Origin: Planctomycetota bacterium
GTDB lineage: Bacteria; Planctomycetota; B15-G4
Assembly: GCA_021604805.1 (NCBI GenBank)
Contig: BQJR01000001.1
Location: forward strand, 558,001 to 622,000
Length of the DNA stretch: 64,000 bases
Direction of reading: 5' to 3'
Position 1 is the stretch's first letter. Each line of letters opens with the position of its first letter. A program made the translations under genes and the position numbers. The notes beneath the pieces were generated by a model. It was not told the DNA's origin and made no database searches. It was given only the letters and a program-made list of their open reading frames with translations. This document shows positions 22,341-32,732 of the stretch, piece by piece.

Positions 22341-23228
22341 TCAGCGCAGGCCGATCCCCGCCGACACCCCGGGCGTGTCCTCGCCGGGCGCGAGCTGCAG
22401 CAGGAAGTTGCCGCGCGGCAGCGGCTCGTCGGCGCCGGCGGAGAGGAGCCAGCGGCCGCTCTCGGGCGCGCTGAGTTCGAAGCTCGCGTCGCCGCTGTCG
22501 CCGGTGAGCAACAGGGTGGGCGCTGCGGCCTCGGGGTCCTGATCGCCGCCGGCCAAGACGCGTCCACCTTCGGCCGCGCGGCTCGCCCCCATCAACCAGT
22601 GGATGCGGTGCGAGGGTCCCGCGACAGCGATGTCCTCGCCCACGCCCGGCACCTTGGCCACGACCTGGTCGAGCGGGCGCAGGATGAAGGCCAGACGCAG
22701 GCCGGTCTTCTTGTTGATCAGTTTGCGCGTCTTGCCCAGACGCTTGAGCAGGCGTCGGCGCTGCTTCTCGGCGAAGCGCAACAAGTCTTCGCGGAGCTCG
22801 TCGAGGGCGCCGCCGTCGCCGGGGGCGAAGCCGTGCGGGAGCGCCTCCTCGTTGTCGAGTTGGTCGAGCAGGCCGGTCGCGTCGGCCACCACGTCGTCGC
22901 GGGCGGTGCTGGCGGCGCTGTGCACGGCGTCCTGCAGGTCGGCCAAGTCGATCGCCAGCTCGTCGATCAGCGCATCCTCGGTGAGCGCGCCCGAGAGCAT
23001 GTCGAGCTCGAAAGCGCGCAGCTTCAACCGGAAGGACGCCTCACCCGCCTTCATCTGGATGCGCGCGGCCTTCTCGGCGGCCTTGGCCCTGGGCTTCAGG
23101 TTCTTCGACGCCTCGCCCGCGCTGAGTTGCGCGTGCGCAGAAGCCAGCGGCAGCAGCAGCGCGAGCAGAACCGTGAGCAGCGCGCGGGCGCGCAGCGAAA
23201 CGAAGCAAGGGCACGGAGCGACGGACAT
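22341..23228 (-). CDS. secreted helical orphan between atpC and aspS
   Basis: I do not recognise this 295-residue protein. A clear signal peptide (core LLTVLLALLLPLASA, likely cleaved after AHA) is followed by long Ala/Leu/Glu/Lys-rich helices (about 35-175) that look like coiled coil, then a C-terminal beta-rich part of about 100 residues ending in GIGLR. It has the best ribosome binding site of the neighbourhood (aaggagg, 7 nt before the ATG), so it is probably well translated. It lies on the same strand between the ATP synthase and aminoacyl-tRNA synthetase genes, with a small palindrome (23246-23260) upstream. A periplasmic structural or binding protein is possible; no function is claimed. 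Confidence 0.65.
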   Translation of the reverse strand: MSVAPCPCFVSLRARALLTVLLALLLPLASAHAQLSAGEASKNLKPRAKAAEKAARIQMKAGEASFRLKLRAFELDMLSGALTEDALIDELAIDLADLQDAVHSAASTARDDVVADATGLLDQLDNEEALPHGFAPGDGGALDELREDLLRFAEKQRRRLLKRLGKTRKLINKKTGLRLAFILRPLDQVVAKVPGVGEDIAVAGPSHRIHWLMGASRAAEGGRVLAGGDQDPEAAAPTLLLTGDSGDASFELSAPESGRWLLSAGADEPLPRGNFLLQLAPGEDTPGVSAGIGLR

Positions 23229-23340
23229 GGCAAGCCTCCTTCAGCGCGCGGTAACCGCGCAGGACTCACCTCGTTCTACACTCCGCAGCTGCCCGATTCT
23301 GCCCCGAAGCCTTAGGCGCGCGGGACGCGAGCAGCGGGCC

Positions 23341-23790
23341 TCAGGCCTTGCCCCCGAAGCGCAGCCGCGTGGTGGCGCGTTGCATCGCCGCTTCGGCGCG
23401 CGCCACGTCGACCTCTTCGCTCGGATTGCGCAAGCGCGCCTTGGCACGATTCAGAGCATCTTGCGCGCGCACCAAGTCGATGGCGTCGGTGGGTTCGGCG
23501 AAGTCGACCAGCAAGAGCACGCGGTTGTTCTGCACCTCGACGAACCCGCCGCCGGTCACGAAGCGCAGCTCTTGTCCGTCGCTCGTGCTGACCTTCGTGA
23601 GGCCGACTTCGAGCGAGGACATGAGCGGCGCGTGACGCACCAACACACCAAAGGTGCCCTTGGTACCGGGCACGATCACGGTGCGACACAGCCCCGCGAA
23701 GATCGGCCCGTCGGGGCTACGCATCTCGACCCACAACGCCTTGTTGTCGGCGAGCGCCTGCTTCTCGGTGGTGCCCAGCGTGGCGGCCAT
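23341..23790 (-). CDS. atpC: ATP synthase epsilon subunit
   Basis: The 149-residue protein has the N-terminal beta-sandwich of the F1 epsilon subunit (VEMRSPDGPIFAGLCRTVIVPGTKGTFGVLVRHAPLMSSLEVGLTKV) and a C-terminal two-helix part (ALNRAKARL). Epsilon couples the central stalk to the c-ring and inhibits ATP hydrolysis. It is the last ATP synthase gene and starts 4 bp after the atpD stop, the standard bacterial D-C order. Confidence 0.95.
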   Translation of the reverse strand: MAATLGTTEKQALADNKALWVEMRSPDGPIFAGLCRTVIVPGTKGTFGVLVRHAPLMSSLEVGLTKVSTSDGQELRFVTGGGFVEVQNNRVLLLVDFAEPTDAIDLVRAQDALNRAKARLRNPSEEVDVARAEAAMQRATTRLRFGGKA

Positions 23791-23794
23791 CAGT

Positions 23795-25228
<1,434 letters not shown>

Positions 25229-26134
25229 TTACTTGAGAGCCTCGGCGCCGGAGGACACCTCGAGCAACTCGCTCGTGATCGACTCCTGACGGGCTCGGTT
25301 GTACTGGCGGGTAAGTGCCGAGATCATGTCGTCGGCGGCGTCGGTGGCCTGCTTCATGGCGTTGCGACGCGCGGTGAACTCCGACGCGAGCGACTCCAAG
25401 ATGGCCGAGTAAACCTTGATCTCGAGGAACTTCGGGAGCAGTTCCTTGAGCAGTGATTCGTCGTCGGGCTCCACGATGAAGCCGAGGTCGGCGCTGACGG
25501 CGTCGTCGCCTTCGTCGTTGGCGATCAGTTCCGCGGGGTCGATCGGCAAGATCGTGACCGCCACCGGGCTCTGGCGCGCCGTGGAGAGGAAGGCCGTGTA
25601 GATCAGGCGCAGGCGATCGGTGCGGCCTTCGAGGAAGTCGGCCACCAACTCGCGAGCCAGACCACGCACGCGCGTGAAGTCGAGCTTCTCGACGACGTCG
25701 TCGTACTTCGTGTCGAGCGTGTAGCCGCGGGCGCGCAACAAGATGTCGCCCTTGCGGCCGAGCACGTTGAGCTTCTGTTCCGAACCCTGAGCACCGTCGG
25801 CGCCGTCGGCGCCGTCGGCCTTGAGTGTGGCCATGGCGAAGCGCACGAGGTTGCTGTTGTACCCGCCGCACATGCCCTTGTCGGACGTGATCACCAGGTT
25901 CGTGGTGGTCTCCACGTCGCGCTCGCCGAGCAAGGGCGAGAGGTCGCGGCTCACGGAACCGGCCAGCCGCCCCACCATCTCCTGGATCTTCTCGGCGAAG
26001 GGTCGCGCCGACTCGGCACGCCCCTGCAGACGCTTCAGCTTCTGCGTCGCCACCATCTCCATGGCGCTCGTGATCTGCTGGATGTTCTTGACACCCGTGA
26101 TCCGCTGCTTGAGTTCCTTGGTGCCTTTGGCCAT
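25229..26134 (-). CDS. atpG: ATP synthase gamma subunit
   Basis: The 301-residue product forms the rotating central shaft of F1. The N-terminal helix (KELKQRITGVKNIQQITSAMEMVA), the conserved TSDKGMCGGYNSNL and the C-terminal helix ending in LTRQYNRARQESITSELLEVSSGAEAL are canonical. It has an Asp-Gly-Ala repeat insertion near residues 107-118 (encoded by a ggcgccgtc triplication around 25795-25820 on the plus strand), a low-complexity surface loop not found in most gamma subunits. Confidence 0.97.
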   Translation of the reverse strand: MAKGTKELKQRITGVKNIQQITSAMEMVATQKLKRLQGRAESARPFAEKIQEMVGRLAGSVSRDLSPLLGERDVETTTNLVITSDKGMCGGYNSNLVRFAMATLKADGADGADGAQGSEQKLNVLGRKGDILLRARGYTLDTKYDDVVEKLDFTRVRGLARELVADFLEGRTDRLRLIYTAFLSTARQSPVAVTILPIDPAELIANDEGDDAVSADLGFIVEPDDESLLKELLPKFLEIKVYSAILESLASEFTARRNAMKQATDAADDMISALTRQYNRARQESITSELLEVSSGAEALK

Positions 26135-26181
26135 GGCTCGCTCGTCTCGTTGACTGTGTGCTCAGGTCGCCGGAAGGGCGA

Positions 26182-27726
26182 TCAGCTGGCCGTGCCGAAG
26201 TTCGCCTTGAAGTTGGCGATGTGCGTGTCGAGTTCGGCCTTGGTCTCGTCGTCGATCTTGCCGCTGGCACGGATCGACTCGCCGATGTGCGGCGCCACGG
26301 CGTGCACGTGGGCGACCACGCCACTCTCGAACTCGCGCACCTGGTTGACCTCGAGCGAGTCGAGGTGACCGGCGGTACCGGCGAACACAGAGATGATCTG
26401 GTCGATCACGTCCATGGGCTGGTACTGGCCTTGCTTGAGCAGCTCGACCAAGCGCTCACCGCGCGTGAGCTGACGCTTGGTGTTCTCGTCGAGGTCGGAG
26501 CCGAACTGCGCGAAGGCAGCCAGTTCGCGGTACTGGGCGAGGTCGATGCGCAGGCCGCCGGCGGTCTTCTTCATTCCGGGGATCTGCGCGGCACCACCCA
26601 CGCGCGACACCGAGATGCCCACGTTCACGGCCGGGCGCACGCCCGAGTTGAACAGGTCGGTCTCGAGGAAGATCTGGCCGTCGGTGATCGAGATCACATT
26701 CGTGGGGATGTAGGCCGACACGTCGGCCTCTTGGGTTTCCACGATGGGCAACGCCGTGAGCGAGCCGCCGCCGGACACGTAGAGGTCGGGGTTGAACTCG
26801 TGCGCCGTGTCGGACAGCTTCGCGGCGCGCTCGAGCAAGCGGCTGTGCAGGTTGAACACGTCGCCGGGGAAGGCCTCACGACCCGGCGGGCGACGCAGCA
26901 GCAGCGACACTTGGCGCCAGGCGGTGGCGTGCTTGTAGAGGTCGTCGTAGACGGCGAGCACGTGACCGCTGCGGTCGCGGAAGTACTCACCCATCGAGCA
27001 GCCCGCGAAGGGCGCGAGGTACTGCATGGATGCCTGGTCGGAAGCGGGCGCCGAGACCACGATCGTGTAGTCCATCGCGCCGGCGTTCTCGAGCTCCTTC
27101 ACCACCGCCTTCACGGTCGACTGCTTCTGACCGATGCCGACGTAGACGCAGATGACGCCCTTGCCCTTCTGGTTGATGATCGCGTCGACACAGATGGCGG
27201 TCTTGCCGGTCTGGCGGTCGCCGATGACCAACTCACGCTGACCGCGACCGATCGGGATCATGGCGTCGATGGCCTTGATGCCGGTCTGCAGCGGCTCGGT
27301 GACCGGTTGACGCTCGAGCACCGAAGGCGCGGGCATCTCGATCGGGCGACGGTGCTCCGAGTTGATCGGGCCCTTACCGTCGAGCGGATCGCCGAGCGCG
27401 TTCACCACGCGGCCGAGCAGCGCTTCGCCGACCGGCACCGAGATGATCTCGCCGGTGGACTTCACGGTGTCGCCCTCCTTGATCTCCTGGTCGGAGCCGA
27501 GCAACACGCAACCCACGTTGTCCTGCTCGAGGTTGAGCGCCACGCCGCGCACACCGCCGGGGAACTCGAGGAGCTCCGACATCATGCAGTCGTCGAGGCC
27601 GTGGATGCGTGCCACACCGTCACCCACTTGGATGACCGTGCCGACGCTCTCGACCTTGAGCTGGTCGTCGTAGTTCGCGATCTCCTTCTTGAGGATCGCA
27701 GTGACTTCGGAGGGCTGCAGCTTCAT
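26182..27726 (-). CDS. atpA: ATP synthase alpha subunit
   Basis: The 514-residue protein has the P-loop GDRQTGKT (169-176), the N-terminal beta barrel with [14 protein letters not shown], and the conserved [29 protein letters not shown] segment near residue 270. It is the non-catalytic nucleotide-binding partner of beta in F1. It lies 16 bp after atpH and 47 bp before atpG. A long frame on the opposite strand across this gene is a GC-codon shadow. Confidence 0.99.
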   Translation of the reverse strand: MKLQPSEVTAILKKEIANYDDQLKVESVGTVIQVGDGVARIHGLDDCMMSELLEFPGGVRGVALNLEQDNVGCVLLGSDQEIKEGDTVKSTGEIISVPVGEALLGRVVNALGDPLDGKGPINSEHRRPIEMPAPSVLERQPVTEPLQTGIKAIDAMIPIGRGQRELVIGDRQTGKTAICVDAIINQKGKGVICVYVGIGQKQSTVKAVVKELENAGAMDYTIVVSAPASDQASMQYLAPFAGCSMGEYFRDRSGHVLAVYDDLYKHATAWRQVSLLLRRPPGREAFPGDVFNLHSRLLERAAKLSDTAHEFNPDLYVSGGGSLTALPIVETQEADVSAYIPTNVISITDGQIFLETDLFNSGVRPAVNVGISVSRVGGAAQIPGMKKTAGGLRIDLAQYRELAAFAQFGSDLDENTKRQLTRGERLVELLKQGQYQPMDVIDQIISVFAGTAGHLDSLEVNQVREFESGVVAHVHAVAPHIGESIRASGKIDDETKAELDTHIANFKANFGTAS

Positions 27727-27742
27727 GTGATTGTCCTGTCGG

Positions 27743-28297
27743 TCAGCCGGCGAGCGGCGCGTTGAGGAGTGAGTCTTGGATCGTTTCGAGGCGCCGCTTG
27801 AGGCTGCCGTCGATCATCTTGGAACCGATGGTCACGCGCAGGCCGCCGAGCAGGTCGGGGTCCACCGACTCGCTGAGCGAGATGTCGCGCTTGGTGAGGT
27901 CTGAAAGGCGTGCGATGAGCTGGCCGCGCGCCGCGTCGTCGAGCGGAGCGGCGGACACCACATCGGCCACAGCGCGCCCGGAGGCCTCCATCGACACCGT
28001 TTGGAAGGCGGCGTGGAGCTCGCCCACCAGTGCGGCGCGGCCCTTGTCAGCCATGAGCAGCACCGTGCGACGCAACACGTCGGTGTTGGCGGCACCGAGC
28101 AGCTGCAGCAGCACGGCCTTCTTGGTAGTGGCCGAGAGTCGCGGGTTGGCCATCTGATCGCGGAGGTCAGCGCTCTGGCTGAACACCGCGTCGAGATCGG
28201 CGAGTTCGGCTTCGACCGCCTCCACGATGCCCGCCTCTTGGGCGAGGGCATGGAGCGCGACGGCGTAGCGGCGAAGGATGAGCGTGGAAGAGGCCAA
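27743..28297 (-). CDS. atpH: ATP synthase delta subunit
   Basis: The 184-residue protein has the OSCP/delta fold: an N-terminal six-helix domain starting [24 protein letters not shown] and a C-terminal segment with the family motif [26 protein letters not shown]. It joins the b-dimer of the peripheral stalk to the top of F1. It follows atpF by 4 bp. Sequence outside the C-terminal motif is divergent, as usual for this subunit. Confidence 0.95.
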   Translation of the reverse strand: MASSTLILRRYAVALHALAQEAGIVEAVEAELADLDAVFSQSADLRDQMANPRLSATTKKAVLLQLLGAANTDVLRRTVLLMADKGRAALVGELHAAFQTVSMEASGRAVADVVSAAPLDDAARGQLIARLSDLTKRDISLSESVDPDLLGGLRVTIGSKMIDGSLKRRLETIQDSLLNAPLAG

Positions 28298-28301
28298 GGT
28301 G

Positions 28302-28850
28302 TCAGGCTCCCTGCACGTCCGTGAGACCGCTCACGACCTCGGCGGCGAGGCGCTGTTGGTCTTCACCGTCGACCGAACGACCGACGACCTTGCCGGCCAC
28401 GGCCATGCCGATGTGCACCGCCTCGCGACGGATGTCTTCGAGCGCCTGGTGGTGAGCGAGTTCGATCTCGCGCACGGCACGCTCGCTGCGCTCCTTGGCG
28501 TCGGCGTCGGCCTTGGCCAGGATGTCGGCACGCATCGCTTCGGCTTCGGTGCGACCTTGCTCGCGCAAAGCCGCCATCTCGGCTTCCACGTTCTTGACCG
28601 TGTTCTTGTACTCGGTCAGCAACGCATCGGCTTCGGCGCGCTGCTTGGCAGCCGCTTCGATGTCGCCTTCGATCTTGGTCTCACGCGCTTCGATGCCCGC
28701 GAGAATCGGCCCCCAAGCGAACTTGGCGAGCAGACTGAAGAGCACCACCACCACGATGATCGTGAGGATGAGCGCAGCAGGGTCGAAGGCCAGTGGATTG
28801 AAGCCACCACCGGCAGCGAGGAGAGTCGGCATGGAAGTCATGACCGGCAT
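28302..28850 (-). CDS. atpF: ATP synthase b subunit
   Basis: At 182 residues it has one N-terminal transmembrane helix (LILTIIVVVVLFSLLAKFAWGPILAGIEAR, about 28-57) followed by a long charged coiled coil, the b-subunit layout. Two copies (or a hetero-pair; only one b gene is present here) form the peripheral stalk. It has a short Ala/Gly-rich stretch before the helix. It is preceded by a 116-bp gap with a strong hairpin that separates it from atpE. Confidence 0.95.
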   Translation of the reverse strand: MPVMTSMPTLLAAGGGFNPLAFDPAALILTIIVVVVLFSLLAKFAWGPILAGIEARETKIEGDIEAAAKQRAEADALLTEYKNTVKNVEAEMAALREQGRTEAEAMRADILAKADADAKERSERAVREIELAHHQALEDIRREAVHIGMAVAGKVVGRSVDGEDQQRLAAEVVSGLTDVQGA

Positions 28851-28911
28851 CCGCAGTGTGAATCAGAAGAAGAGAGGGAGCTGTCGCGACCGTCGCGACC
28901 ACCCCCGCCGC

Positions 28912-28942
28912 TCCCGGGCCCGACACGAGGCCGGACCCGGGA
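28912..28942 (-). repeat. hairpin in the atpE-atpF gap
   Basis: The arms 28912-28922 and 28932-28942 form an 11-bp GC stem with one G-U pair and a 9-base loop on the minus strand, in the only long gap inside the ATP synthase cluster's F0 part. Just beside it gtcgcgac occurs twice (28883-28899). It may attenuate transcription or protect the 3' end of an atpE-containing message. Confidence 0.55.
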
Positions 28943-28966
28943 ACGGGGTGCACGGGGCCGAGTGAA

Positions 28967-29245
28967 TCAGCCGCCGATGGCAGCGCCAGCAGCGCCGAGG
29001 TAACCCTGGGCACCGAGCGCGAGCAGCAAGCAGACCACGACCGCGAAGAGCGTGGCGCCTTCGATGAAGGCTGCGGTGATGATCATGCCACCCTTGATGT
29101 CGCCAGCCGCTTCCGGCTGGCGCGAGATGCCCTCCATCGCAGCAGTGGCGAGACGTGCAATGCCGCCGCCGCCACCGAGGATCGCGATGCCGGCGCCGAG
29201 GCCAGCACCGAGGCCCGTGAGGCCGAGTCCGAGGGAAATGTCCAT
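28967..29245 (-). CDS. atpE: ATP synthase c subunit
   Basis: The 92-residue proteolipid has two helices: a glycine-rich first helix (GLGAGLGAGIAILGGGGGIA) and a second helix with the ion-binding carboxylate Glu62 in AAFIEGATLF, joined by the polar SRQPEA loop. The residues around Glu62 and the lack of a Gln/Ser Na+ signature suggest H+ coupling (inference). Multiple copies form the rotating ring in the membrane. A good ribosome binding site (ggag, 11 nt before the ATG) fits the high demand for this subunit. Confidence 0.97.
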   Translation of the reverse strand: MDISLGLGLTGLGAGLGAGIAILGGGGGIARLATAAMEGISRQPEAAGDIKGGMIITAAFIEGATLFAVVVCLLLALGAQGYLGAAGAAIGG

Positions 29246-29308
29246 GGATACTTCTCCGTGATGAATCGAGCGGACGCCGTCTGCGCCTCACCCAGTGGAA
29301 ACAAGCGG

Positions 29309-30418
29309 TTAGTGGTCGGGGTGGACGGCCGCCCCGAGGAAGACGATCGAAAGGTAAGTGAAGATGTAGGCCTGCACGAAGCAGACGAACAGCTCGAGCG
29401 CGTAGATCGCGATGGTCATCAAGACCACCGGCCCCGCGATGACGGCACTCCCGAAGAAGTACACCAAGCCGAACAAGCCGAGCACGATGAGGTGCCCTGC
29501 GGTCAGGTTCGCGAAGAGTCGAATCGTGAGCGCGGCGGGCTTCACGAACATGCCGAGGATTTCCACCGGCACGATGATCGGGAGCACGAAGATCGGCAGC
29601 CCGTGCGGCACGAGGTTCTTCCAGTGCGACACGAAGCCGTGCTCGCGGATGCCTGCCCACTGCACCATCACGAAGGCCACGCTCGCGAGGCCAGCCGTGA
29701 CAGCCAGGTTGGCCGTGGCGGTGCCGCCGAAGGAACCCAGCGGCAGCAGACCCAGCAGGTTCATGAACAGGATGAAGAAGAAGAAGCTCAGGAAGAGCGG
29801 CACGAACTTGCGGCCGTGGTGCTTGCCCATCACGGCGTAGACCATCTCGTCGCGCACGAAGCACACGAGGCTCTCGGCGAGACCGTAGCCACCGCCGCGC
29901 GGCGGTCCGCCGGCGAGCTTCTTGGCCTTGGCGGCCACGGGCAGGAAGGCCAGCAGCAGCAAGATCGCAGCGATCCACATCACCGTGTTGATGTTGTAGA
30001 TCAGCACGCCGAAGCCCCCACCGAACTCGGCGGCGTAGTGCTCACTGAACTCAGCCGAGCTGTGGAAGGTGACGGGGTGATCCGCCGTACCGTGCAGCGG
30101 CTCGCCGTGCTCATCCGCCGCGAAGGGCTTGACCAGCGCGAAGCCGGCGTCGCCACCGAACCAGACGCCGGTGATCGGATGCGGCGTGAGGTGCGCGAAG
30201 AGGTCCATGAACAGCGAGGCGTCGCCGGTGCGATCGACCACAGCGTGCTCACCGTCGGCAGCGTGATCGCTGGCGTGGCCTGCGTCGGCCTGCGGCGAGG
30301 CCTCGGTGTCGTCGCTGAGTGTAGCGAGCGGCGCGATCGGATCCGCAGCGTGCGCCGAAGGCAGCAGGCTCGCGGGAACGAGAATCAGAAGGGCGAGGAG
30401 CAAAGTCGCCGGCTTCAT
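29309..30418 (-). CDS. atpB: ATP synthase a subunit
   Basis: This F0 protein has the essential Arg300 in the helix LTIRLFANLTAGH and five or more transmembrane segments. At 369 residues it is longer than typical (about 270): residues 1-25 look like a cleavable signal peptide (ending SAHA), and a His/Asp-rich non-membrane extension of about 110 residues precedes the first conserved helix (YNINTVMWIAAILLLLAFLPVA). The extension would face the periplasm. The start overlaps the atpI-like stop by 4 bp, so translation is probably coupled. Confidence 0.96.
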   Translation of the reverse strand: MKPATLLLALLILVPASLLPSAHAADPIAPLATLSDDTEASPQADAGHASDHAADGEHAVVDRTGDASLFMDLFAHLTPHPITGVWFGGDAGFALVKPFAADEHGEPLHGTADHPVTFHSSAEFSEHYAAEFGGGFGVLIYNINTVMWIAAILLLLAFLPVAAKAKKLAGGPPRGGGYGLAESLVCFVRDEMVYAVMGKHHGRKFVPLFLSFFFFILFMNLLGLLPLGSFGGTATANLAVTAGLASVAFVMVQWAGIREHGFVSHWKNLVPHGLPIFVLPIIVPVEILGMFVKPAALTIRLFANLTAGHLIVLGLFGLVYFFGSAVIAGPVVLMTIAIYALELFVCFVQAYIFTYLSIVFLGAAVHPDH

Positions 30419-30807
30419 GCGTGGCTCCCATTCGGATCACGGCGCGTGAGCAGGATCAACTCGAGCGCAGTGAGGATCACGTAGCCAAGGAAGAGGGACA
30501 TCAAGAAGGCGATCAACGGCGGCTGCTCGACGAGGAACCAGAAGCCCGCCACCGCGCCCAAGATCAGCGCGAAGCGAAAGGCCGTGGCCCCCATGAAGGC
30601 GTTGTAGAAGCGCTGCCCTTCCTCGTTCTTCACACGCAGCATGAGCAGCGTGCTGGGGACGAGAGCGAGCAGGGCGAGCCCCCACCCACAGGCAAAGCCG
30701 AGCACCTGACGCGGCTCATTCAGCGGCTGGCCGAGCATCAGCAAGCCGGGCACGAGCGCAGTCGCGATCACCACGCAGCCGAAGAACTGGCGCTCAGCGG
30801 TCGTCAT
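30415..30807 (-). CDS. atpI: ATP synthase subunit I-like membrane protein
   Basis: The 130-residue protein has four predicted transmembrane helices (about 9-27, 37-55, 73-91, 97-118), the length and topology of AtpI, and is the second gene of the ATP synthase cluster. AtpI assists c-ring assembly in some bacteria and with AtpZ has been linked to Mg2+/Ca2+ transport. Sequence identity to known AtpI is not obvious by eye; the call rests on position, size and topology. It overlaps atpZ by 14 bp and atpB by 4 bp. Confidence 0.7.
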   Translation of the reverse strand: MTTAERQFFGCVVIATALVPGLLMLGQPLNEPRQVLGFACGWGLALLALVPSTLLMLRVKNEEGQRFYNAFMGATAFRFALILGAVAGFWFLVEQPPLIAFLMSLFLGYVILTALELILLTRRDPNGSHA

Positions 30808-31087
30808 CGGAGGGCTCCGGGGGATCCGGGGACTCCGAGGACGACTCGTCGTGCGTGTCGTAGTCCGGCTGCGAGCCCCCCAGCGTGGACGCCTCGCGCA
30901 CCACGATCAGCATCCAACCCAACGCACCGAGCAGAGCTCCGGCGATCGCGAGGAGAGGGAAGCTGTCGAGCCATGCGTCAAGTTTCCAGCCGAGAAAGCC
31001 AAAGCCGACGATGGCGGCTGCGCCGAGAGCTCCCAGATGCGCGAAGCGCATGAGGTCGCTTTCAGGTCTGCGGCGCGGGGTCGTCAT
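30794..31087 (-). CDS. atpZ: AtpZ-like small membrane protein
   Basis: The 97-residue protein has two transmembrane helices (about 15-35 and 42-60), with the conserved FLGWKLDAWLD between them and an acidic Ser/Asp/Glu-rich C-tail. This matches the AtpZ/AtpI (F0F1-ATPase subunit) family. I chose the ATG at 31087 because ggagaag precedes it by 8 nt; an upstream GTG at 31138 adds a Pro/Arg-rich stretch. It is the first gene of the ATP synthase cluster. Confidence 0.8.
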   Translation of the reverse strand: MTTPRRRPESDLMRFAHLGALGAAAIVGFGFLGWKLDAWLDSFPLLAIAGALLGALGWMLIVVREASTLGGSQPDYDTHDESSSESPDPPEPSDDDR

Positions 31088-31281
31088 CGCAGCTTCTCCG
31101 GGCAGGGACGGTCGTGCGCGGGGAGTGGCTGGTGCCACCGAGCAAGCGCTTTTCTGACCCTGGTACGGAAAGGCGTGGATCCTACTGACCGACGCGAAAC
31201 GATCAACCCCGACAGCGAGGAACTCGGCGCAAAAAACGTCGCGGCGCAGAACTCGGCGGGAGCGCCCCGTCTTCAGCCGCT

Positions 31282-32136
31282 TCAGGTCGACGCGTCGTCC
31301 GGTGATTCGGCAGGACTCTCGGCCTCGGGCTCGGGCTCGGCCCCGCCTTCGGCCCCACCCTCGGATTCACCTTCGGGCTCACCCTCCGACTCAGCTGGCT
31401 CAGCGTTCGGCGACTCAGCGCCCGTGGCGTCGGGGTCCTCGGGCGCAGCCGGGGGGACGATCGGTTCCGCGGCGCCCGCCCCGTTTTCGGAGCCGGGCTC
31501 GGCAGGCGGCGGCGCGTCGATCAGGCCCAGCTCGACGAGCAACTCGTCCCACTCGGCGCTCGGCACCGACCAGCGCGCGCGATAGACCTCCAAACGCCCG
31601 CGCCAGGCCGCGCGCTCGCGACCGAGTTGCTCCACGCGCCCGGCGGCCAAGCCCGCCGCCGCTGACACACGCGCCAACTCGCTCTCGGCCTCGAGCTGCC
31701 GCGCCTGACTGGCCTCCAGCGCCTCATCCAGGTTCGCGCGCTCGATCTCGAGCTCGGCTTGGTCGGCTTGGAGCGCGGCCAGCTCGTCGCGGGCCACGTC
31801 CACGTCGGTGGCGGCGAAGTCGTAGTCGTCTTGCAGGCGTTGGTAGTCGGCTTCGGCCTCACGCAACAGCCCGGCCAGGCGCTCCTCTTGTTGTTGCAGG
31901 GCGGCAAGCTGCCGGTTGAAGGCGTCCACGTGCTGCTGCTCGCGCTGGATGCGCGCCTGCAGCGCTTCGCTGGCACGCCGAAGGTTGGGCAGCGCGGCCG
32001 GTCCCGGGCCACGGTCCTGCGGGACGCGCGTGATGCCGCAAGCCAGCGGCAGCGCACAGATCAGGGCCAGCCACGCGCCGCGCACGGCGACACGGGCGCG
32101 AGGAGCCTGGCGGAGCGGGAGTTCGGGCGTCGACAT
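31282..32136 (-). CDS. coiled-coil lipoprotein
   Basis: From the ATG at 32136 the product has 284 residues. A signal sequence ends in the lipobox ALPLACG, so it is probably a lipoprotein. Residues about 45-190 form a long Gln/Glu/Ala/Leu-rich coiled coil (RIQREQQHVDAFNRQLAALQQQEERLAGLLREAEADYQ is typical), and the last 80 residues are a Glu/Pro/Ser/Ala low-complexity tail. The family is unknown. It is divergent from ndk, with about 130 bp between the starts. An envelope-anchored scaffold is plausible but unproven. Confidence 0.7.
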   Translation of the reverse strand: MSTPELPLRQAPRARVAVRGAWLALICALPLACGITRVPQDRGPGPAALPNLRRASEALQARIQREQQHVDAFNRQLAALQQQEERLAGLLREAEADYQRLQDDYDFAATDVDVARDELAALQADQAELEIERANLDEALEASQARQLEAESELARVSAAAGLAAGRVEQLGRERAAWRGRLEVYRARWSVPSAEWDELLVELGLIDAPPPAEPGSENGAGAAEPIVPPAAPEDPDATGAESPNAEPAESEGEPEGESEGGAEGGAEPEPEAESPAESPDDAST

Positions 32137-32267
32137 GCCCCTGAATCTACCGCGACGCCCCGCGGCTTTCGCCCCTCCGAACGGGTCGCTACGATGCAGG
32201 GCTCGCCCGCGGCTCCCGCGAGCGCCTGTCCCCACCCCCACCACTTGCTCGGAAGACCACGCACGCC

Positions 32268-32732
32268 ATGGAACGCACGCTCATCATTCTCAAGCCCGAC
32301 GCCGTCCAGCGTGGCCTCATGGGCCGGATCCTCTCTCGTTTCGAGGACAAGGGCCTGGTGCTCGTCGCCGCGCGCTTCCGCAAGCTCGACGAGTCGCTGC
32401 TCGCGCAGCACTACAAGGACCACGAGGGCAAGCCGTTCTACGCGGGCTTGGTGCGCTTCATGGGCGAGAGCCCGGTGCTCGTGATGGTGCTCGAAGGTGT
32501 CGAGGCGATCACGGTCTGCCGCAAGATGATGGGCAAGACCTTCGGTCGCGACGCCGAGGGCGGCACGATCCGCGGTGACTTCGGCGTGTCGCGGTCCTAC
32601 AACTTGATTCACGGCAGCGACAGCCCCGAGGCTGCCCAGCGCGAGATCGCGCTCTTCTTCGACGCAGACGAGGTCATCGAATGGCAACCAGCCGGTCACA
32701 AGTGGGTCTACGACGCCGAGGATCTCGGCTGA
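32268..32732 (+). CDS. ndk: nucleoside diphosphate kinase
   Basis: The 154-residue enzyme has all family features: ERTLIILKPDAVQRGL at the start, RxxxGxIRGDFG near residue 100, and the phosphorylated His115 in YNLIHGSDS. It moves the gamma phosphate from ATP to other nucleoside diphosphates through a phospho-His. It is slightly longer than the usual 140 residues because of a C-terminal WQPAGHKWVYDAEDLG extension. The following TPR lipoprotein gene begins inside its 3' end (52-bp overlap). Confidence 0.98.
   Translation: MERTLIILKPDAVQRGLMGRILSRFEDKGLVLVAARFRKLDESLLAQHYKDHEGKPFYAGLVRFMGESPVLVMVLEGVEAITVCRKMMGKTFGRDAEGGTIRGDFGVSRSYNLIHGSDSPEAAQREIALFFDADEVIEWQPAGHKWVYDAEDLG

Noticed and set aside
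23246..23260. Near-palindrome gcgcggtaaccgcgc upstream of the secreted orphan as an operator
   Set aside because: It is short, and GC palindromes of this size are frequent in this DNA. No second copy or promoter context supports it.
26158..27765. A 535-codon open frame on the plus strand opposite atpA (similar long frames oppose aspS, thrS, pheT, atpD and the PpiD-like gene)
   Set aside because: In high-GC DNA the antisense frame of a real gene stays open. The composition is His/Arg/Val/Leu-rich without motifs, and the opposite strand encodes a clearly conserved protein.
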